NCBI RefSeq assembly: GCF_002261215.1
Contig: NZ_NEVS01000001.1
Location: 1,394,374-1,458,373 of the forward strand
DNA from: Bordetella genomosp. 11
GTDB lineage: Bacteria; Pseudomonadota; Gammaproteobacteria; Burkholderiales; Burkholderiaceae_B
Reading direction: 5' to 3'
DNA: 64,000 bases
The translations under genes were made by a program, and so were the position numbers. The notes under the pieces are model-generated. The model saw nothing but the letters and a program-made list of their open reading frames with translations. It was not told where the DNA came from and did no database searches. This document shows positions 33,754 to 42,289 of the stretch, piece by piece (positions within the stretch are counted from its first letter, which is position 1; every line of letters begins with the position of its first letter).

Positions 33754-35004
33754 ATGGCCGTGGACGACACCGCACCACGCCATGGCCCCGTCGCACTCGC
33801 TGACCTGTTCGACGCGGCGCTGAAAGACCTTGCGCCCAGGCCCAGCCCGCCCACGCCCACTCCCACGCCTATACCTGCGACGTCACCTACGACACCGGCT
33901 GCGTCAGGCGATGCGTTCCTCTTCAGCGGCAACCGGCATGAAACCGTACCGCGGCGGCTGTTCCTCGATCGCCGCCTGACGCCGCTGGAGCGCAACGCCT
34001 GGCAGGTGTTCCGGCTGATGCTCAACGACGACGGCGTGACCGCATTCCCCACCTATGAGCAGTTGCGGCCCTGGCTGGCCTCGATGCCCTGCGCCGGGCA
34101 GGCCTCGCACGAAACCGTGGCGCGAGCCCTGACGCTGCTGCGGCTGACCCGATGGCTGAGCCTGGTGCGGCGACGGCGCGACGCCAAGACCGGCCGCATC
34201 CTCGGCAACCTCTATGTCCTGCACGACGAGCCGCTGACCCCCTTTGAAGCGATGCAGCTCGACCCGGACTACCTGCAGCTCGTCAGCCAGGCGCTCGGCC
34301 ATTCGGCCAAAGCCGTGCAGATCGTGGGCCTGCACACCCTCAAGGAGATCGGCGAAGACCCGATGTTGGCCGGGCGCACCCTGCCGTCGAGGCTGCAAGT
34401 CCTGGCAGAACGCCTCGCCAGCCAGGGCGTCGGAGCGCACGAAAGTTATCCACAGGAGGACGCCACGCACGAATCCGAAGAAGGGGCGACGAGCCTTCTT
34501 CGGAATCCCGATGACCCCACTTCGGAATCCGAAGCAGGGTCGAAACCCGCGCCAGACGCCTCTCTTCGGAATCCGAAGCAGGCCCGTACAGTACGTAGTA
34601 GTCGTATTAATGAAGTACGTACTACCGCGCAGGCACAGGCGCAGGCGCGCGCGCTGGGCGACCTGCGATGGCCCAAGCGCTTCGCGGAACTGAAGGCAGA
34701 GCAGCAGACAGGTGCGCGGGTGGCATTGCAGCAGGTCGATGCCGCGCTGAGGCAGGCCGTGCTGGACGAATGGGCTGCACGATGCAGCAGCCACGGCATC
34801 CGCAATCCTGCGGGGTATCTGTTCGGCATCATCCAGCGGGCCATCCATGGCGAGTTCAACGCCTGGGCCAAGAAAGACGCGCCATCGGCACACGCTCCGC
34901 CGAATGAGCGGCCACCACCCGCACCGCCACCATCCCAGCCGGTGCCGCCAGAAGTCGCCAGGCAGCACATCGAGCGGCTGCGCAACCTGCTCGCCAGCAA
35001 GTGA
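33754..35004 (+). CDS. STY4528 family pathogenicity-island replication protein
   Basis: A 416-residue protein. The N-terminus is rich in Pro and Thr (PTPTPTPIPATSPTTP). A conserved middle domain (FLDRRLTPLERNAWQVFRLM; LGNLYVLHDEPLTPFEAMQL) has a winged-helix look. A low-complexity linker (about residues 230-295) precedes the helical C-terminal domain (RNPAGYLFGIIQRAIHGEFN). The linker DNA carries a DnaA box and palindromic repeats (34446-34626). The family is named for replication of SPI-7-like islands. Confidence 0.85.
   Translation: MAVDDTAPRHGPVALADLFDAALKDLAPRPSPPTPTPTPIPATSPTTPAASGDAFLFSGNRHETVPRRLFLDRRLTPLERNAWQVFRLMLNDDGVTAFPTYEQLRPWLASMPCAGQASHETVARALTLLRLTRWLSLVRRRRDAKTGRILGNLYVLHDEPLTPFEAMQLDPDYLQLVSQALGHSAKAVQIVGLHTLKEIGEDPMLAGRTLPSRLQVLAERLASQGVGAHESYPQEDATHESEEGATSLLRNPDDPTSESEAGSKPAPDASLRNPKQARTVRSSRINEVRTTAQAQAQARALGDLRWPKRFAELKAEQQTGARVALQQVDAALRQAVLDEWAARCSSHGIRNPAGYLFGIIQRAIHGEFNAWAKKDAPSAHAPPNERPPPAPPPSQPVPPEVARQHIERLRNLLASK
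34446..34626. other. Candidate ICE replication origin inside the STY4528 gene
   Basis: Elements in order: a perfect DnaA box TTATCCACA (34446-34454); an inverted repeat GAATCCGAAGAAGG / CCTTCTTCGGAATC (34471-34507); two perfect palindromes CTTCGGAATCCGAAG (34520-34534 and 34564-34578); and an AT-rich island with two copies of AGTACGTA in AGTACGTAGTAG and AGTACGTACTAC (34590-34626). The protein here is a low-complexity linker, so the DNA is free to hold signals. This is the layout of a plasmid-type oriV; function is inferred. Confidence 0.6.
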
Positions 35005-35051
35005 GTGGGCCTGCAAGGCGGTGAAGTGGATGCCAGTGGCTTCCAGTAGAG

Positions 35052-35068
35052 CTATCCCCAGGGGATAG
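35052..35068. promoter_or_regulatory. 17-bp palindrome, copy 1
   Basis: CTATCCCCAGGGGATAG, a perfect 8-bp dyad around a central A. It lies 47 bases after the STY4528 stop. The identical sequence recurs at 35185 and nearly so at 37208. The spacing and repetition suggest a regulator's binding site. Confidence 0.6.
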
Positions 35069-35184
35069 TTCCATTGACGGCTACACGTCGAACCGCTGCA
35101 CGCCAGGCCCCCGATCGCCTGCGGCGGGACCGGCCTTGTCCGCGCTTGATCCGGGCGCACAGCGCTCCTTGGCGCTCCATGGCG

Positions 35185-35201
35185 CTATCCCCAGGGGATA
35201 G
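35185..35201. promoter_or_regulatory. 17-bp palindrome, copy 2
   Basis: The same CTATCCCCAGGGGATAG, here extended by one pair on each side (GC...GC). It lies about 120 bases upstream of the TIGR03761 ATG, where an activator of the DUF3158-ssb-topB unit could act. Confidence 0.6.
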
Positions 35202-35321
35202 CTCGCGACGCATTCGACCGCCGCGCCCTGAACCGGGGACGGGCGGGTTTCGGTTTGTTGACTGACTGCCTTCCGCCACCTGCCGAAGCTGTCCGCTCTT
35301 TTCCAACAACGAGCGGACACC

Positions 35322-36095
35322 ATGGCAACCACCAACGAACCCCTGCAACTGAATCTCGGCTCCCTACGCAGCGCGATGTCGCTGACGCTGCACACGCACC
35401 ACGCCTCGCGCATTTGGCACGGCCGCGCCGCCGCCGAGGGACGACCGGGCATCGTCGGCCTGAACGGCTACATCGCCCAGATGAACAAGATGCGGCGCGG
35501 CTCGGAGCAGGACGACCCGTACAGCGACTTCTGGATGCTGCGCATCGAGGACAAGCTCGACCAGACGAAGGCCACGCTGCAATCGCTGCGCGAGCAGGTG
35601 GATCAGGCCCTGGCGAGCGTGCCGCCGGCACTCACCCTGGGCGAGAACCTCAACGTGCAGCCCGTCAAGCTGCCGCTGTTCGTCAATGCGCAGTTGGGCT
35701 TTGCCGCGGTGTATCTGCTGGCCGACTACGACGACATCGCCCGCAAGCTGATCCTCGCGCACCACACCGCGCTGATCGATCGCTCGACGCTCGAACGCTG
35801 GCTCAACGAAGGCGCACATGCACTGCGCAGCCTGTTCTCGCTGGCCCAGCAGTACCGCTACTCGGGCTGCACCCGCGACGACTTCGCCGCGAAGAATGCC
35901 GCAGCGCGGGCGGCACTGGAGAAATTCGGCGATCTGCCGCAGGACGTGCTCGAAGGTACGCGTCGCTCGAAGTTCGCGCCGCCCATCGTGCGCCGTGGCC
36001 TGCAACAGCGCGGTGACGGTCCTGTCGCAGCCGCCGACGAGGCTACCGCCCCCGAGGCCCCCGAAGCGACGGTCGGCGAGGACGAGCAGGCATGA
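35322..36095 (+). CDS. TIGR03761 family ICE protein (PFL_4669 type)
   Basis: A 257-residue protein of the family found next to the replication genes of clc/PFGI-1-type ICEs. It reads LHTHHASRIWHGRAAAEGRP, GLNGYIAQMNKMRRGSEQDD, then PYSDFWMLRIEDKLD. The C-terminus is acidic and Ala-rich. Its molecular role is unknown. It overlaps the next gene by 4 bases. Confidence 0.85.
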   Translation: MATTNEPLQLNLGSLRSAMSLTLHTHHASRIWHGRAAAEGRPGIVGLNGYIAQMNKMRRGSEQDDPYSDFWMLRIEDKLDQTKATLQSLREQVDQALASVPPALTLGENLNVQPVKLPLFVNAQLGFAAVYLLADYDDIARKLILAHHTALIDRSTLERWLNEGAHALRSLFSLAQQYRYSGCTRDDFAAKNAAARAALEKFGDLPQDVLEGTRRSKFAPPIVRRGLQQRGDGPVAAADEATAPEAPEATVGEDEQA

Positions 36096-36619
36096 GTGAC
36101 CCGACCCCCGACACCCGCTACTTCCGCCCGCTGCAACAGGCAGCCTTCATGCGGCTGGAACACGCAGGCTCTCAAAAAGGCCTTTTAAAGCCCTTTAAGG
36201 GTAAAGGGGACTTGGAGGCCTGGGCCAGCCAGTGCTTCGCCATGCGCGACGAGCTGATTGGCCTGGCGCAGCGACAGGTGCTGCTACAGACCCTCGGGCA
36301 TCCCTTCCACCTGCTCCCCATCGAACTGGCCCAGCAGACCACTGGCGCAGGCACGGCGTTTCTTCGCTGGCGCAAGCACGACCGCTCGGCCATGGGCGTG
36401 GCCCTGTGGCAGGAGCTGATGGCGAGTACCAGCACGCCGGTCAACCTGCTGGCCGACCTGCACGCCATCGAGCTTCAGCGCATCACGCTGAACATGCAGA
36501 TCAGCCTGTTGCACACCTTGGGCAGGCAGGCCCAGGAGTGCGCCAGCAAGGCCGCAGAGGCGGAAGACGCCTACCTGCGCCGGCTCAAGTCCACCCCACC
36601 CGCACTGCGCGATCGGTAA
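36092..36619 (+). CDS. DUF3158 family ICE protein (inrR position)
   Basis: A 175-residue protein: YFRPLQQAAFMRLEHAGSQK, then ...LKPFKGKGDLEAWASQCFAM. Between them the DNA has the odd run CTTTTAAAGCCCTTTAAGGG, unlike its GC-rich surroundings. Its size and its place just before ssb match inrR of ICEclc, a regulator of integrase expression. I cannot confirm that identity from sequence alone. It is coupled to the gene before it (ATGA). Confidence 0.72.
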   Translation: MSDPTPDTRYFRPLQQAAFMRLEHAGSQKGLLKPFKGKGDLEAWASQCFAMRDELIGLAQRQVLLQTLGHPFHLLPIELAQQTTGAGTAFLRWRKHDRSAMGVALWQELMASTSTPVNLLADLHAIELQRITLNMQISLLHTLGRQAQECASKAAEAEDAYLRRLKSTPPALRDR

Positions 36620-36692
36620 TCGCGCGGGGCACCCCAGCACGCGCCCGCCGCCGACCAGGTGCGGGTATTTCAACCACCACGGAGATTGCAAT

Positions 36693-37145
36693 ATGAGCAC
36701 GCATTTTTGGGGCGAGGGCAACATCGGCTCGCCCCCCGAGTACCGGGAGTTCCCCAACGGCAACGACGAGCCGCGGCGCTTGCTGCGGCTGAACGTGTAT
36801 TTTGACAACCCTGTCCCCACCAAGGGCGGTGATTTCGAGGACCGCGGCGGCTTCTGGGCGCCAGTCGAAATCTGGCACCGCGACGCCGCGCACTGGAAGG
36901 ACCTGTACCAGAAAGGCATGCGCGTGCAGGTCGTCGGCCGCATGGAGCGCGAACCCTGGACGGACAACGAGGATCAGCCGCGCGAGACCTGGCAGATCAA
37001 TGCGCGCAGCGTCGGCATCCTGCCGTTCCGCATCGAGTCCGTGACCCTCAGCCCCAAGCAGCAGGAGACCGTGCAGGACGCTCAGCCGAAACCCCAGACC
37101 GCCCCGGAACCGACCGAGCCGAAGGAGCCGAAGCGCAGGAAGTGA
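36693..37145 (+). CDS. ssb: Single-stranded DNA-binding protein (ICE type)
   Basis: A 150-residue OB-fold protein of the ICE-specific SSB family. It shows NIGSPPEYREFPNGNDEPRR, LLRLNVYFDNPVP and VQVVGRMEREPWTDNE. The C-terminus is Lys/Pro-rich (PTEPKEPKRRK) and lacks the acidic DDIPF-like tip of housekeeping SSB, so it should not recruit the usual SSB partners. It would coat the transferred or replicating ICE strand. It lies 73 bp after the DUF3158 gene with GGAG as RBS. Confidence 0.88.
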   Translation: MSTHFWGEGNIGSPPEYREFPNGNDEPRRLLRLNVYFDNPVPTKGGDFEDRGGFWAPVEIWHRDAAHWKDLYQKGMRVQVVGRMEREPWTDNEDQPRETWQINARSVGILPFRIESVTLSPKQQETVQDAQPKPQTAPEPTEPKEPKRRK

Positions 37146-37433
37146 ACTGGCATGGGGCAGCGGCAGTCGGCCATCGCCCCATGTTCGATGTCATGTACTC
37201 GGTGGATTTATCCCCAGGGGATAGCTCCATCAACGTCAACTGGCTTCCACGCGCCTCAAAAAAACGCGGCTCCCGGCCCACACATCCCCGGCCGCGCGTC
37301 ACTCCCGTCCTCGCCATTCCATCGGCGTGAAAGTGGTCGCCACCGCATGCGGCTTGTTTGCTGCTGCCTCTGGTGATGCTCGGCATCCTCGATTCCAGCA
37401 ACTCAATGAACCACGGAATTCGGATGAACGGAC
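37146..37433. other. Leader region of topB with a palindrome
   Basis: The 288-bp gap between ssb and topB holds the third copy of the 17-bp palindrome (37208) and no gene. A promoter or attenuator for topB could lie here. Confidence 0.45.
37208..37224. promoter_or_regulatory. 17-bp palindrome, copy 3
   Basis: TTATCCCCAGGGGATAG, differing from copies 1 and 2 only in the first base. It lies 226 bases upstream of topB and 62 after ssb. Confidence 0.55.
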
Positions 37434-39446
37434 ATGCGGCTGTTTTTGTGCGAGAAGCCCTCCCAGGGCAAAGACATTGGCCGGATTCTCGGCGCCACGC
37501 AGCGCGGTGAGGGTTGCCTGAACGGCTCCGGTGTCACCGTCACCTGGTGCATCGGCCATCTTGTTGAAGCTGCGCCACCCGAGGTCTATGACGCCGCGCT
37601 CAAGCGCTGGTCGCTGGAGCAGCTACCTATCATCCCCCAGCAGTGGCGGGTCGAGGTCAAGCCGAAGACCGCCACGCAATTCAAGGTCGTCAAAGCGCTT
37701 CTGGGGAAGGCGACCCATCTGGTCATCGCCACCGATGCTGACCGCGAGGGCGAGTTGATCGCTCGCGAGATCATCGACCTGTGCGGCTACCGCGGCCCCA
37801 TCGAGCGGTTATGGCTGTCGGCGCTCAACGATGCGTCCATCCGCACCGCGCTCGGCAAGCTGCGGCCGTCGTCCGACACGCTGCCGATGTACTACTCGGC
37901 GCTGGCGCGCTCGCGCGCCGATTGGCTCGTGGGCATGAACCTCAGCCGGTTGTTCACCGTGCTGGGCCGGCAGGCCGGCTACGACGGCGTACTGTCGGTC
38001 GGGCGCGTCCAGACGCCGACGCTCAAACTCGTCGTGGACCGCGACCGCGAGATCGCGGCCTTCAAGTCGGTGCCGTTCTGGGCCATCAACGTGTCCCTTT
38101 CCGCAGGTGGACAGACTTTCAGCGCGCAGTGGGTTCCGCCCGATGGCTGCACCGACGACGCCGGCCGCTGTCTGCAGCAGCCCATCGCCCAGCAGGCCGC
38201 GCAGCAGATCCGCACTGCGGGCAGCGCCCAGGTGGTGTCGGTCGAGACCGAGCGCGTGCGCGAAGGCCCGCCGCTGCTGTTCGATCTGGGCACCTTGCAG
38301 GAGGTCTGTTCCAAGCAGCTTGGGCTGGACGTGCAAGAGACATTGGAGATCGCCCAGGCCCTGTACGAGACGCACAAGGCCACGACGTATCCACGCTCCG
38401 ATTCGGGTTACCTGCCCGAAAGCATGTTCGCCGAGGTGGCCACGGTCCTGGACAGCCTGCTCAAGACCGACCCCTCGCTGCATCCCATCATGGGCCAGCT
38501 CGACCTCTCCCAGCGCTCACGCGCCTGGAACGACGGCAAGGTGACGGCGCACCACGGCATTATTCCGACGCTCGAACCCGCGAACCTCTCTGCGATGAGC
38601 GAGAAGGAACTGGCGGTGTACCGGCTGATCCGCGCGCATTACCTCGCGCAGTTCCTCCCTCACCACGAGTTCGACCGCACCGTTGCCGAGCTTTCCTGCG
38701 GCCAGCAGAAGCTGGCGGCCACCGGAAAGCAGGTGGTCGTCAGAGGCTGGCGTCTGGTGCTGGCCGAGCCGCATGCGGACGAGGATGGAGAAGCCACGGC
38801 GCGCAGCCAGGTGCTCCCCGCGCTGCGCGAGGGCATGGCGTGCCAGGTGGCCGAAGCCGAGATCAAGGCGCTCAAGACGATGCCGCCCAAGCCCTACACG
38901 CAGGGCGAACTGGTCAAGTCCATGAAGGGGGTCGCCAAGCTGGTGACGGACCCGCGCCTGAAGCAGAAGCTCAAGGATACGGTCGGCATCGGCACCGAGG
39001 CGACACGGGCCAACATCATCAGTGGGCTGATCGCCCGCGGCTACATCGTGAAGAAAGGACGCTCCATCCGTGCATCGGATGCGGCATTCACGTTGATCGA
39101 CGCCGTGCCCGCGGCGATTGCCGACCCCGGAACCACCGCCGTGTGGGAACAGGCGCTCGACATGATCGAGGCCGGACAGCTCACCCTGGAGGTGTTCCTC
39201 GGCAAGCAGACCGCATGGATTTCGCAACTGATCGCGCAGTACGGCAGCACCTCGCTGTCCATCAAGGTTCCCCAAGGACCCGCTTGCCCGCAGTGCGGCG
39301 CACCGACGCGCCAGCGCACCGGCAAGACCGGCCCCTTCTGGTCGTGCAGTCGCTACCCCGACTGCAAAGGCACGCTGCCGGTCGAAACCGGTGCGTCCAA
39401 GCGCGGTGCCTCGCGCCCGCGCAGTAGCGGCCGCAGAGGCTCTTGA
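37434..39446 (+). CDS. topB: DNA topoisomerase III (ICE type)
   Basis: A 670-residue type IA topoisomerase. The TOPRIM domain has LFLCEKPSQGKDI and the acidic triad in ATDADREGELIAREI (about residue 100). The catalytic Tyr319 sits in ATTYPRSDSGYLPE. The C-terminus has one four-Cys zinc ribbon (CPQCGAP...CSRYPDCKG, about 617-646) and a basic tail. It relaxes or decatenates single-stranded DNA intermediates. All key residues are present. Confidence 0.95.
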   Translation: MRLFLCEKPSQGKDIGRILGATQRGEGCLNGSGVTVTWCIGHLVEAAPPEVYDAALKRWSLEQLPIIPQQWRVEVKPKTATQFKVVKALLGKATHLVIATDADREGELIAREIIDLCGYRGPIERLWLSALNDASIRTALGKLRPSSDTLPMYYSALARSRADWLVGMNLSRLFTVLGRQAGYDGVLSVGRVQTPTLKLVVDRDREIAAFKSVPFWAINVSLSAGGQTFSAQWVPPDGCTDDAGRCLQQPIAQQAAQQIRTAGSAQVVSVETERVREGPPLLFDLGTLQEVCSKQLGLDVQETLEIAQALYETHKATTYPRSDSGYLPESMFAEVATVLDSLLKTDPSLHPIMGQLDLSQRSRAWNDGKVTAHHGIIPTLEPANLSAMSEKELAVYRLIRAHYLAQFLPHHEFDRTVAELSCGQQKLAATGKQVVVRGWRLVLAEPHADEDGEATARSQVLPALREGMACQVAEAEIKALKTMPPKPYTQGELVKSMKGVAKLVTDPRLKQKLKDTVGIGTEATRANIISGLIARGYIVKKGRSIRASDAAFTLIDAVPAAIADPGTTAVWEQALDMIEAGQLTLEVFLGKQTAWISQLIAQYGSTSLSIKVPQGPACPQCGAPTRQRTGKTGPFWSCSRYPDCKGTLPVETGASKRGASRPRSSGRRGS

Positions 39447-39974
39447 CCGACCCCGTTCCCCGAGAGCCGTGCCCGCCATCGGCGGCGTGGCCCATGTCCC
39501 GCACGCCCTGCGGGACGCCCAGCGCGCAACGCCTTCTCTTGTCCGTGTGCGCGTCCCGCCCGGCCGTCCCCGGCCGCGGGACCTGAAGGTAGCTTCTCCG
39601 CGAACCATGTCCGGGGTTTCCCGGCGCGTTCTGCTGATCTGCATTTTTCCGCCTCTGCGAAGGGTCCCCCGATGGCTTGCAAGGCTTCGCGAGCCACCCG
39701 GAGACCCTTCGTGGTCAGCGGTATTCGATGCCGTGCCCAACGGCGAAAAACTGGGCTCCTTTTGTGCGCGGATGTGCGCCAGAAGATGCCGGCGCCAACC
39801 ACGACATGCGCCGGGTGCGATTGCTGACAGCAGACGGTTCTAGCGACGACCGGGCCTGCAACAGCCCACGGGTGGTTCCGTCCTCCCGAGCCGAAGGCCG
39901 CATGGCCTTCGGCGCCTTTCTCCTGCCGATCAACGTCCCGGCCCGCCCAGGGCCACACGAACAGGAGACCCGAC
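39447..39974. other. 528-bp intergenic region with a long imperfect hairpin
   Basis: No gene seen. CGAAGGGTC (39658-39666) pairs with GACCCTTCG (39703-39711), and the enclosed part can pair again (GGCT...AGCC). A second GC-rich dyad is near 39480-39515. Its place before the methyltransferase remnant and its size would suit a promoter, an oriT or an RNA leader; I cannot decide. Confidence 0.4.
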
Positions 39975-40323
39975 ATGAACCCGCAACCTCGCACCCCACG
40001 CGGTGCGCCCCAGGCCGCGCCACTGCTGTACGGCAGCGTGTGCAGCGGCATCGAGGCCGTGAGCCTCGCCTGGCAACCCCTCGGCCTCGAAGCCGCGTGG
40101 TTCGCCGAGATCGAGCCGTTCCCGAGCGCCGTGCTCGCCCACCGTTACCCCCACGTGCCGAACCTCGGCGACATGACCGCGATCGCCCGCCTGGTGCGCG
40201 CCGGCACCGTGCAGGCGCCCGACATCCTGGTCGGCGGCATGCCGTGCCAGTCCGTGCATGACATGGCTGGGCCAGCGCCTGGTGCAGTACCTGAACAAGA
40301 CGGGCTCGACCGCTTCGGATTGA
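39975..40323 (+). pseudogene. DNA cytosine methyltransferase, internally deleted and frameshifted
   Basis: The first ~95 codons are a clear C5-methyltransferase N-terminus: motif I YGSVCSGIEAVSLAWQPLGL, WFAEIEPFPSAVLAHRYP and motif IV GGMPCQS with the catalytic Cys. Directly afterwards, in the +1 frame, comes MTWLGQRLVQYLNKTGSTASD up to a stop at 40323, which looks like the extreme C-terminus of the same kind of enzyme. The middle (target recognition, motifs VI-X) is missing. It is inactive. Confidence 0.82.
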
Positions 40324-40367
40324 TCGGCGACGCAGCCTGCGGGCTGCGCCATTCTCCCTCCTGCATT

Positions 40368-40428
40368 GCCGATGTATCGGCAACAGCCCGCAGCCCGGGT
40401 GTCAAGGCTGCCGCGGGTTCCACCCGCG
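40368..40428 (+). ncRNA. Three-hairpin RNA motif, copy 1 (DUF3577-motif-like)
   Basis: Stem 1 is GCCGAT/ATCGGC (40368-40381). Stem 2 is GCAGCC/GGCTGC (40390-40411). Stem 3 is CGCGGGT/ACCCGCG (40412-40428) and follows stem 2 without a gap. It lies 139 bases upstream of the gene at 40567. Copies 2 and 3 share the architecture with paired base changes. Confidence 0.65.
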
Positions 40429-40566
40429 CCACCCGCCAGTTCGCCCCGGCATCTCACCGGCGAACGCTGCCCACCGGGGCATCGATGCCTCTTTTCTCCA
40501 ACCCACGGGATGGCCGCCACGTCCCGACAGGGGCATGTCGCCACCCGGTTGAGTTCAGGACTTCCC

Positions 40567-41124
40567 ATGGAAAACATCACCAAGCAAGACCGCATCACGC
40601 TGAAAGACCTCAGAGTGTCCGACTTCGCCAGCGACGAAACGCTGTGCTTCACCGCCATTGTCGTGCTCGACGGCACTCCCATTGCCGAGGCCCGCAACGG
40701 CGGGAACGGCGGTTCGACATTCCTGCGTGCGCTCGATGGCAAGAAGGCGCTTCTGGCTCAGGCCGAAGCCTTCGCCAAGGGTCTGCCGCCTGCTCCGCTC
40801 GACCTCGGCCAGGAGGGCGAAGACCCTCACTACATCGACATGACGCTCGACTTCCTAGTCGATGAACTGGCCGAAGCCATGCACAGGGAACGCAAGTTGC
40901 GAGCCGCGTTCAAGCGCGACATCGGCAACAGGGTGCTGTTCATCAAGGACGGCAAACTTCTGTTCATCAAGGGCATCAAGCTCAAGGCCATTGCCGACCG
41001 CAAGGCGTACTTCGCTTCGCTGCGCGCTCGGCAGACCCAGCCCATCATCATCCTTGCCGAGCTTCCGCCCGAGCAGGCAATTGACCTGTGGAAGAAGCAT
41101 GTCCTGGGCGACACGCCCGACTGA
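40567..41124 (+). CDS. Conserved ICE protein of unknown function
   Basis: A 185-residue soluble protein: RITLKDLRVSDFASDETLCF, TAIVVLDGTPIAEARNGGNG and DMTLDFLVDELAEAMHRERK. I recognise no enzyme motif. The ATG at 40567 follows TTCAGGAC. It lies behind RNA-motif copy 1 and before a terminator, so it forms its own unit. Confidence 0.7.
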   Translation: MENITKQDRITLKDLRVSDFASDETLCFTAIVVLDGTPIAEARNGGNGGSTFLRALDGKKALLAQAEAFAKGLPPAPLDLGQEGEDPHYIDMTLDFLVDELAEAMHRERKLRAAFKRDIGNRVLFIKDGKLLFIKGIKLKAIADRKAYFASLRARQTQPIIILAELPPEQAIDLWKKHVLGDTPD

Positions 41125-41147
41125 CCCAGCACCGACGCCCCTCACAG

Positions 41148-41175
41148 CCCCGCACTCGATGCGGGGTTTCTTTTT
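41148..41175 (+). terminator. Rho-independent terminator
   Basis: CCCCGCA (41148-41154) pairs with TGCGGGG (41160-41166) around a 5-base loop and is followed by TTTCTTTTTC. It ends the unit of the gene at 40567. Confidence 0.85.
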
Positions 41176-41260
41176 CTCTGCACACATCAATCGGGGCTGG
41201 GCCGGATGCCGTTTTCCAACTGACGCGGCACGGCCCGCGCACGAATATGCCCGCATGTTC

Positions 41261-41320
41261 GCTGATTCGTCAGCACATGCCAGCAGCCAGGGTTCCAGGC
41301 TGCCGCGGGTCTCTCCCGCG
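41261..41320 (+). ncRNA. Three-hairpin RNA motif, copy 2 (DUF3577-motif-like)
   Basis: Stem 1 is GCTGA/TCAGC with a TTCG loop (41261-41274), followed by ACATGCCA. Stem 2 is GCAGCC/GGCTGC (41283-41303). Stem 3 is CGCGGG/CCCGCG (41304-41320). It lies 133 bases before the gene at 41453. Confidence 0.68.
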
Positions 41321-41452
41321 TTGCCCACCAGTCCGCATCGCATCAGGTCTGCGGACGCGCGTCCTCGTGACGTCGATGCTTTTTATCAACCGCGTGCGGG
41401 AGCTGCCATCCCGTGAGGGACGAGGCCCCGCTTTTTCCCAAGGAGCCCGTCC

Positions 41453-41665
41453 ATGTCCCAGCAAGCCTCTTTCGGCCAATTGGCCTCGACCTACTGCGGC
41501 AAGTTCCTGCCGCTCGAAGTCCTGCAAAGCGCCGCCGGTCACTACATCGGCACGCGCGATACCGAAGGCCCCGTTTCGCGGGAATCCCGCGAGTACTTCC
41601 GCAGCTATGCCGCGGCTCAACGTGCCCTCGAAAGAGGCGGCTGGTCCCAGCTCGCCGTTCCTTGA
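41453..41665 (+). CDS. Small ICE protein of unknown function
   Basis: A 70-residue protein: MSQQASFGQLASTYCGKFLP, then LEVLQSAAGHYIGTRDTEGP and YFRSYAAAQRALERGGWSQL. The strong RBS AAGGAG lies 10 bases before the ATG. It is 22 bp before the next gene, so the two are probably co-translated. The function is unknown. Confidence 0.7.
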   Translation: MSQQASFGQLASTYCGKFLPLEVLQSAAGHYIGTRDTEGPVSRESREYFRSYAAAQRALERGGWSQLAVP

Positions 41666-41687
41666 TCCAAACTGGAGGAATCACGTC

Positions 41688-42080
41688 ATGAACCAGCTAC
41701 TGCCGCGGGAAGTCGTCGATCAGATCATGCGGGAAGACCAGCATTTCGCTGCCGCGCCCCAAGCCTTTTTCGAGGCATGGAAGCGCGGCGTCGAGATTGC
41801 TGGCCCCGAGTGGTTCGGCGACGGCACCCGTGAAGGTCTGAACCAGGCCAAGAGCAAGTGGGATCTGCGTCCCAACATGCTGCGGCTCAACGACGCCCTC
41901 GGCGTCCTGAGCAGCGGCGAACGCATGTTCCTGTCCGCCATGGTCAGCTTCTACAACGCGCGTGAGGGCGGTGCCATGCTCAAGCGCTGCCACTTCCACG
42001 GGCTGTCGGACTTCGACGGTCTCGACCTGCAACGCCGCAAGGTCATCGCCGACCTGCTCGTGAACTACAACGGTTGGTGA
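41688..42080 (+). CDS. Conserved ICE protein of unknown function
   Basis: A 130-residue protein: LLPREVVDQIMREDQHFAAA, FFEAWKRGVEIAGPEWFGDG, then a well-folded C-terminal part (GERMFLSAMVSFYNAREGGA; LDLQRRKVIADLLVNYNGW). The ATG at 41688 follows CTGGAGGAA. No known domain recognised. Confidence 0.72.
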   Translation: MNQLLPREVVDQIMREDQHFAAAPQAFFEAWKRGVEIAGPEWFGDGTREGLNQAKSKWDLRPNMLRLNDALGVLSSGERMFLSAMVSFYNAREGGAMLKRCHFHGLSDFDGLDLQRRKVIADLLVNYNGW

Positions 42081-42289
42081 GCCGGTCTCCGGCACACCAT
42101 TGCGTTCTCGTTCACTCCCCACGAGGGACATGCGCCCCGAGGCCACGTCCCTCGATTCATTTCCCGTCGTCCAGCGCAGTGCTGACATCGCCAAGGTCAG
42201 CGTTGTCTGACGCATTTTCCATTTTCAACCCACCGGGTCCAGTTCCCGGTGGCGGGAATTGGCTCCATTATTCAATCTGGAGAGTTCCC

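Larger units (their letters stand above)
35005..35321. other. Intergenic region with two 17-bp palindromes
   Basis: The 317 bp between the replication gene and the TIGR03761 gene contain two identical palindromes (35052 and 35185) and no gene. The TIGR03761 Shine-Dalgarno is weak (GAGCGGACACC), which fits a regulated leader. Confidence 0.5.
41125..41452. other. Intergenic region with terminator and RNA motif
   Basis: These 328 bp contain the terminator at 41148 and RNA-motif copy 2 at 41261. They are the leader of the 70-residue protein at 41453. Confidence 0.6.
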
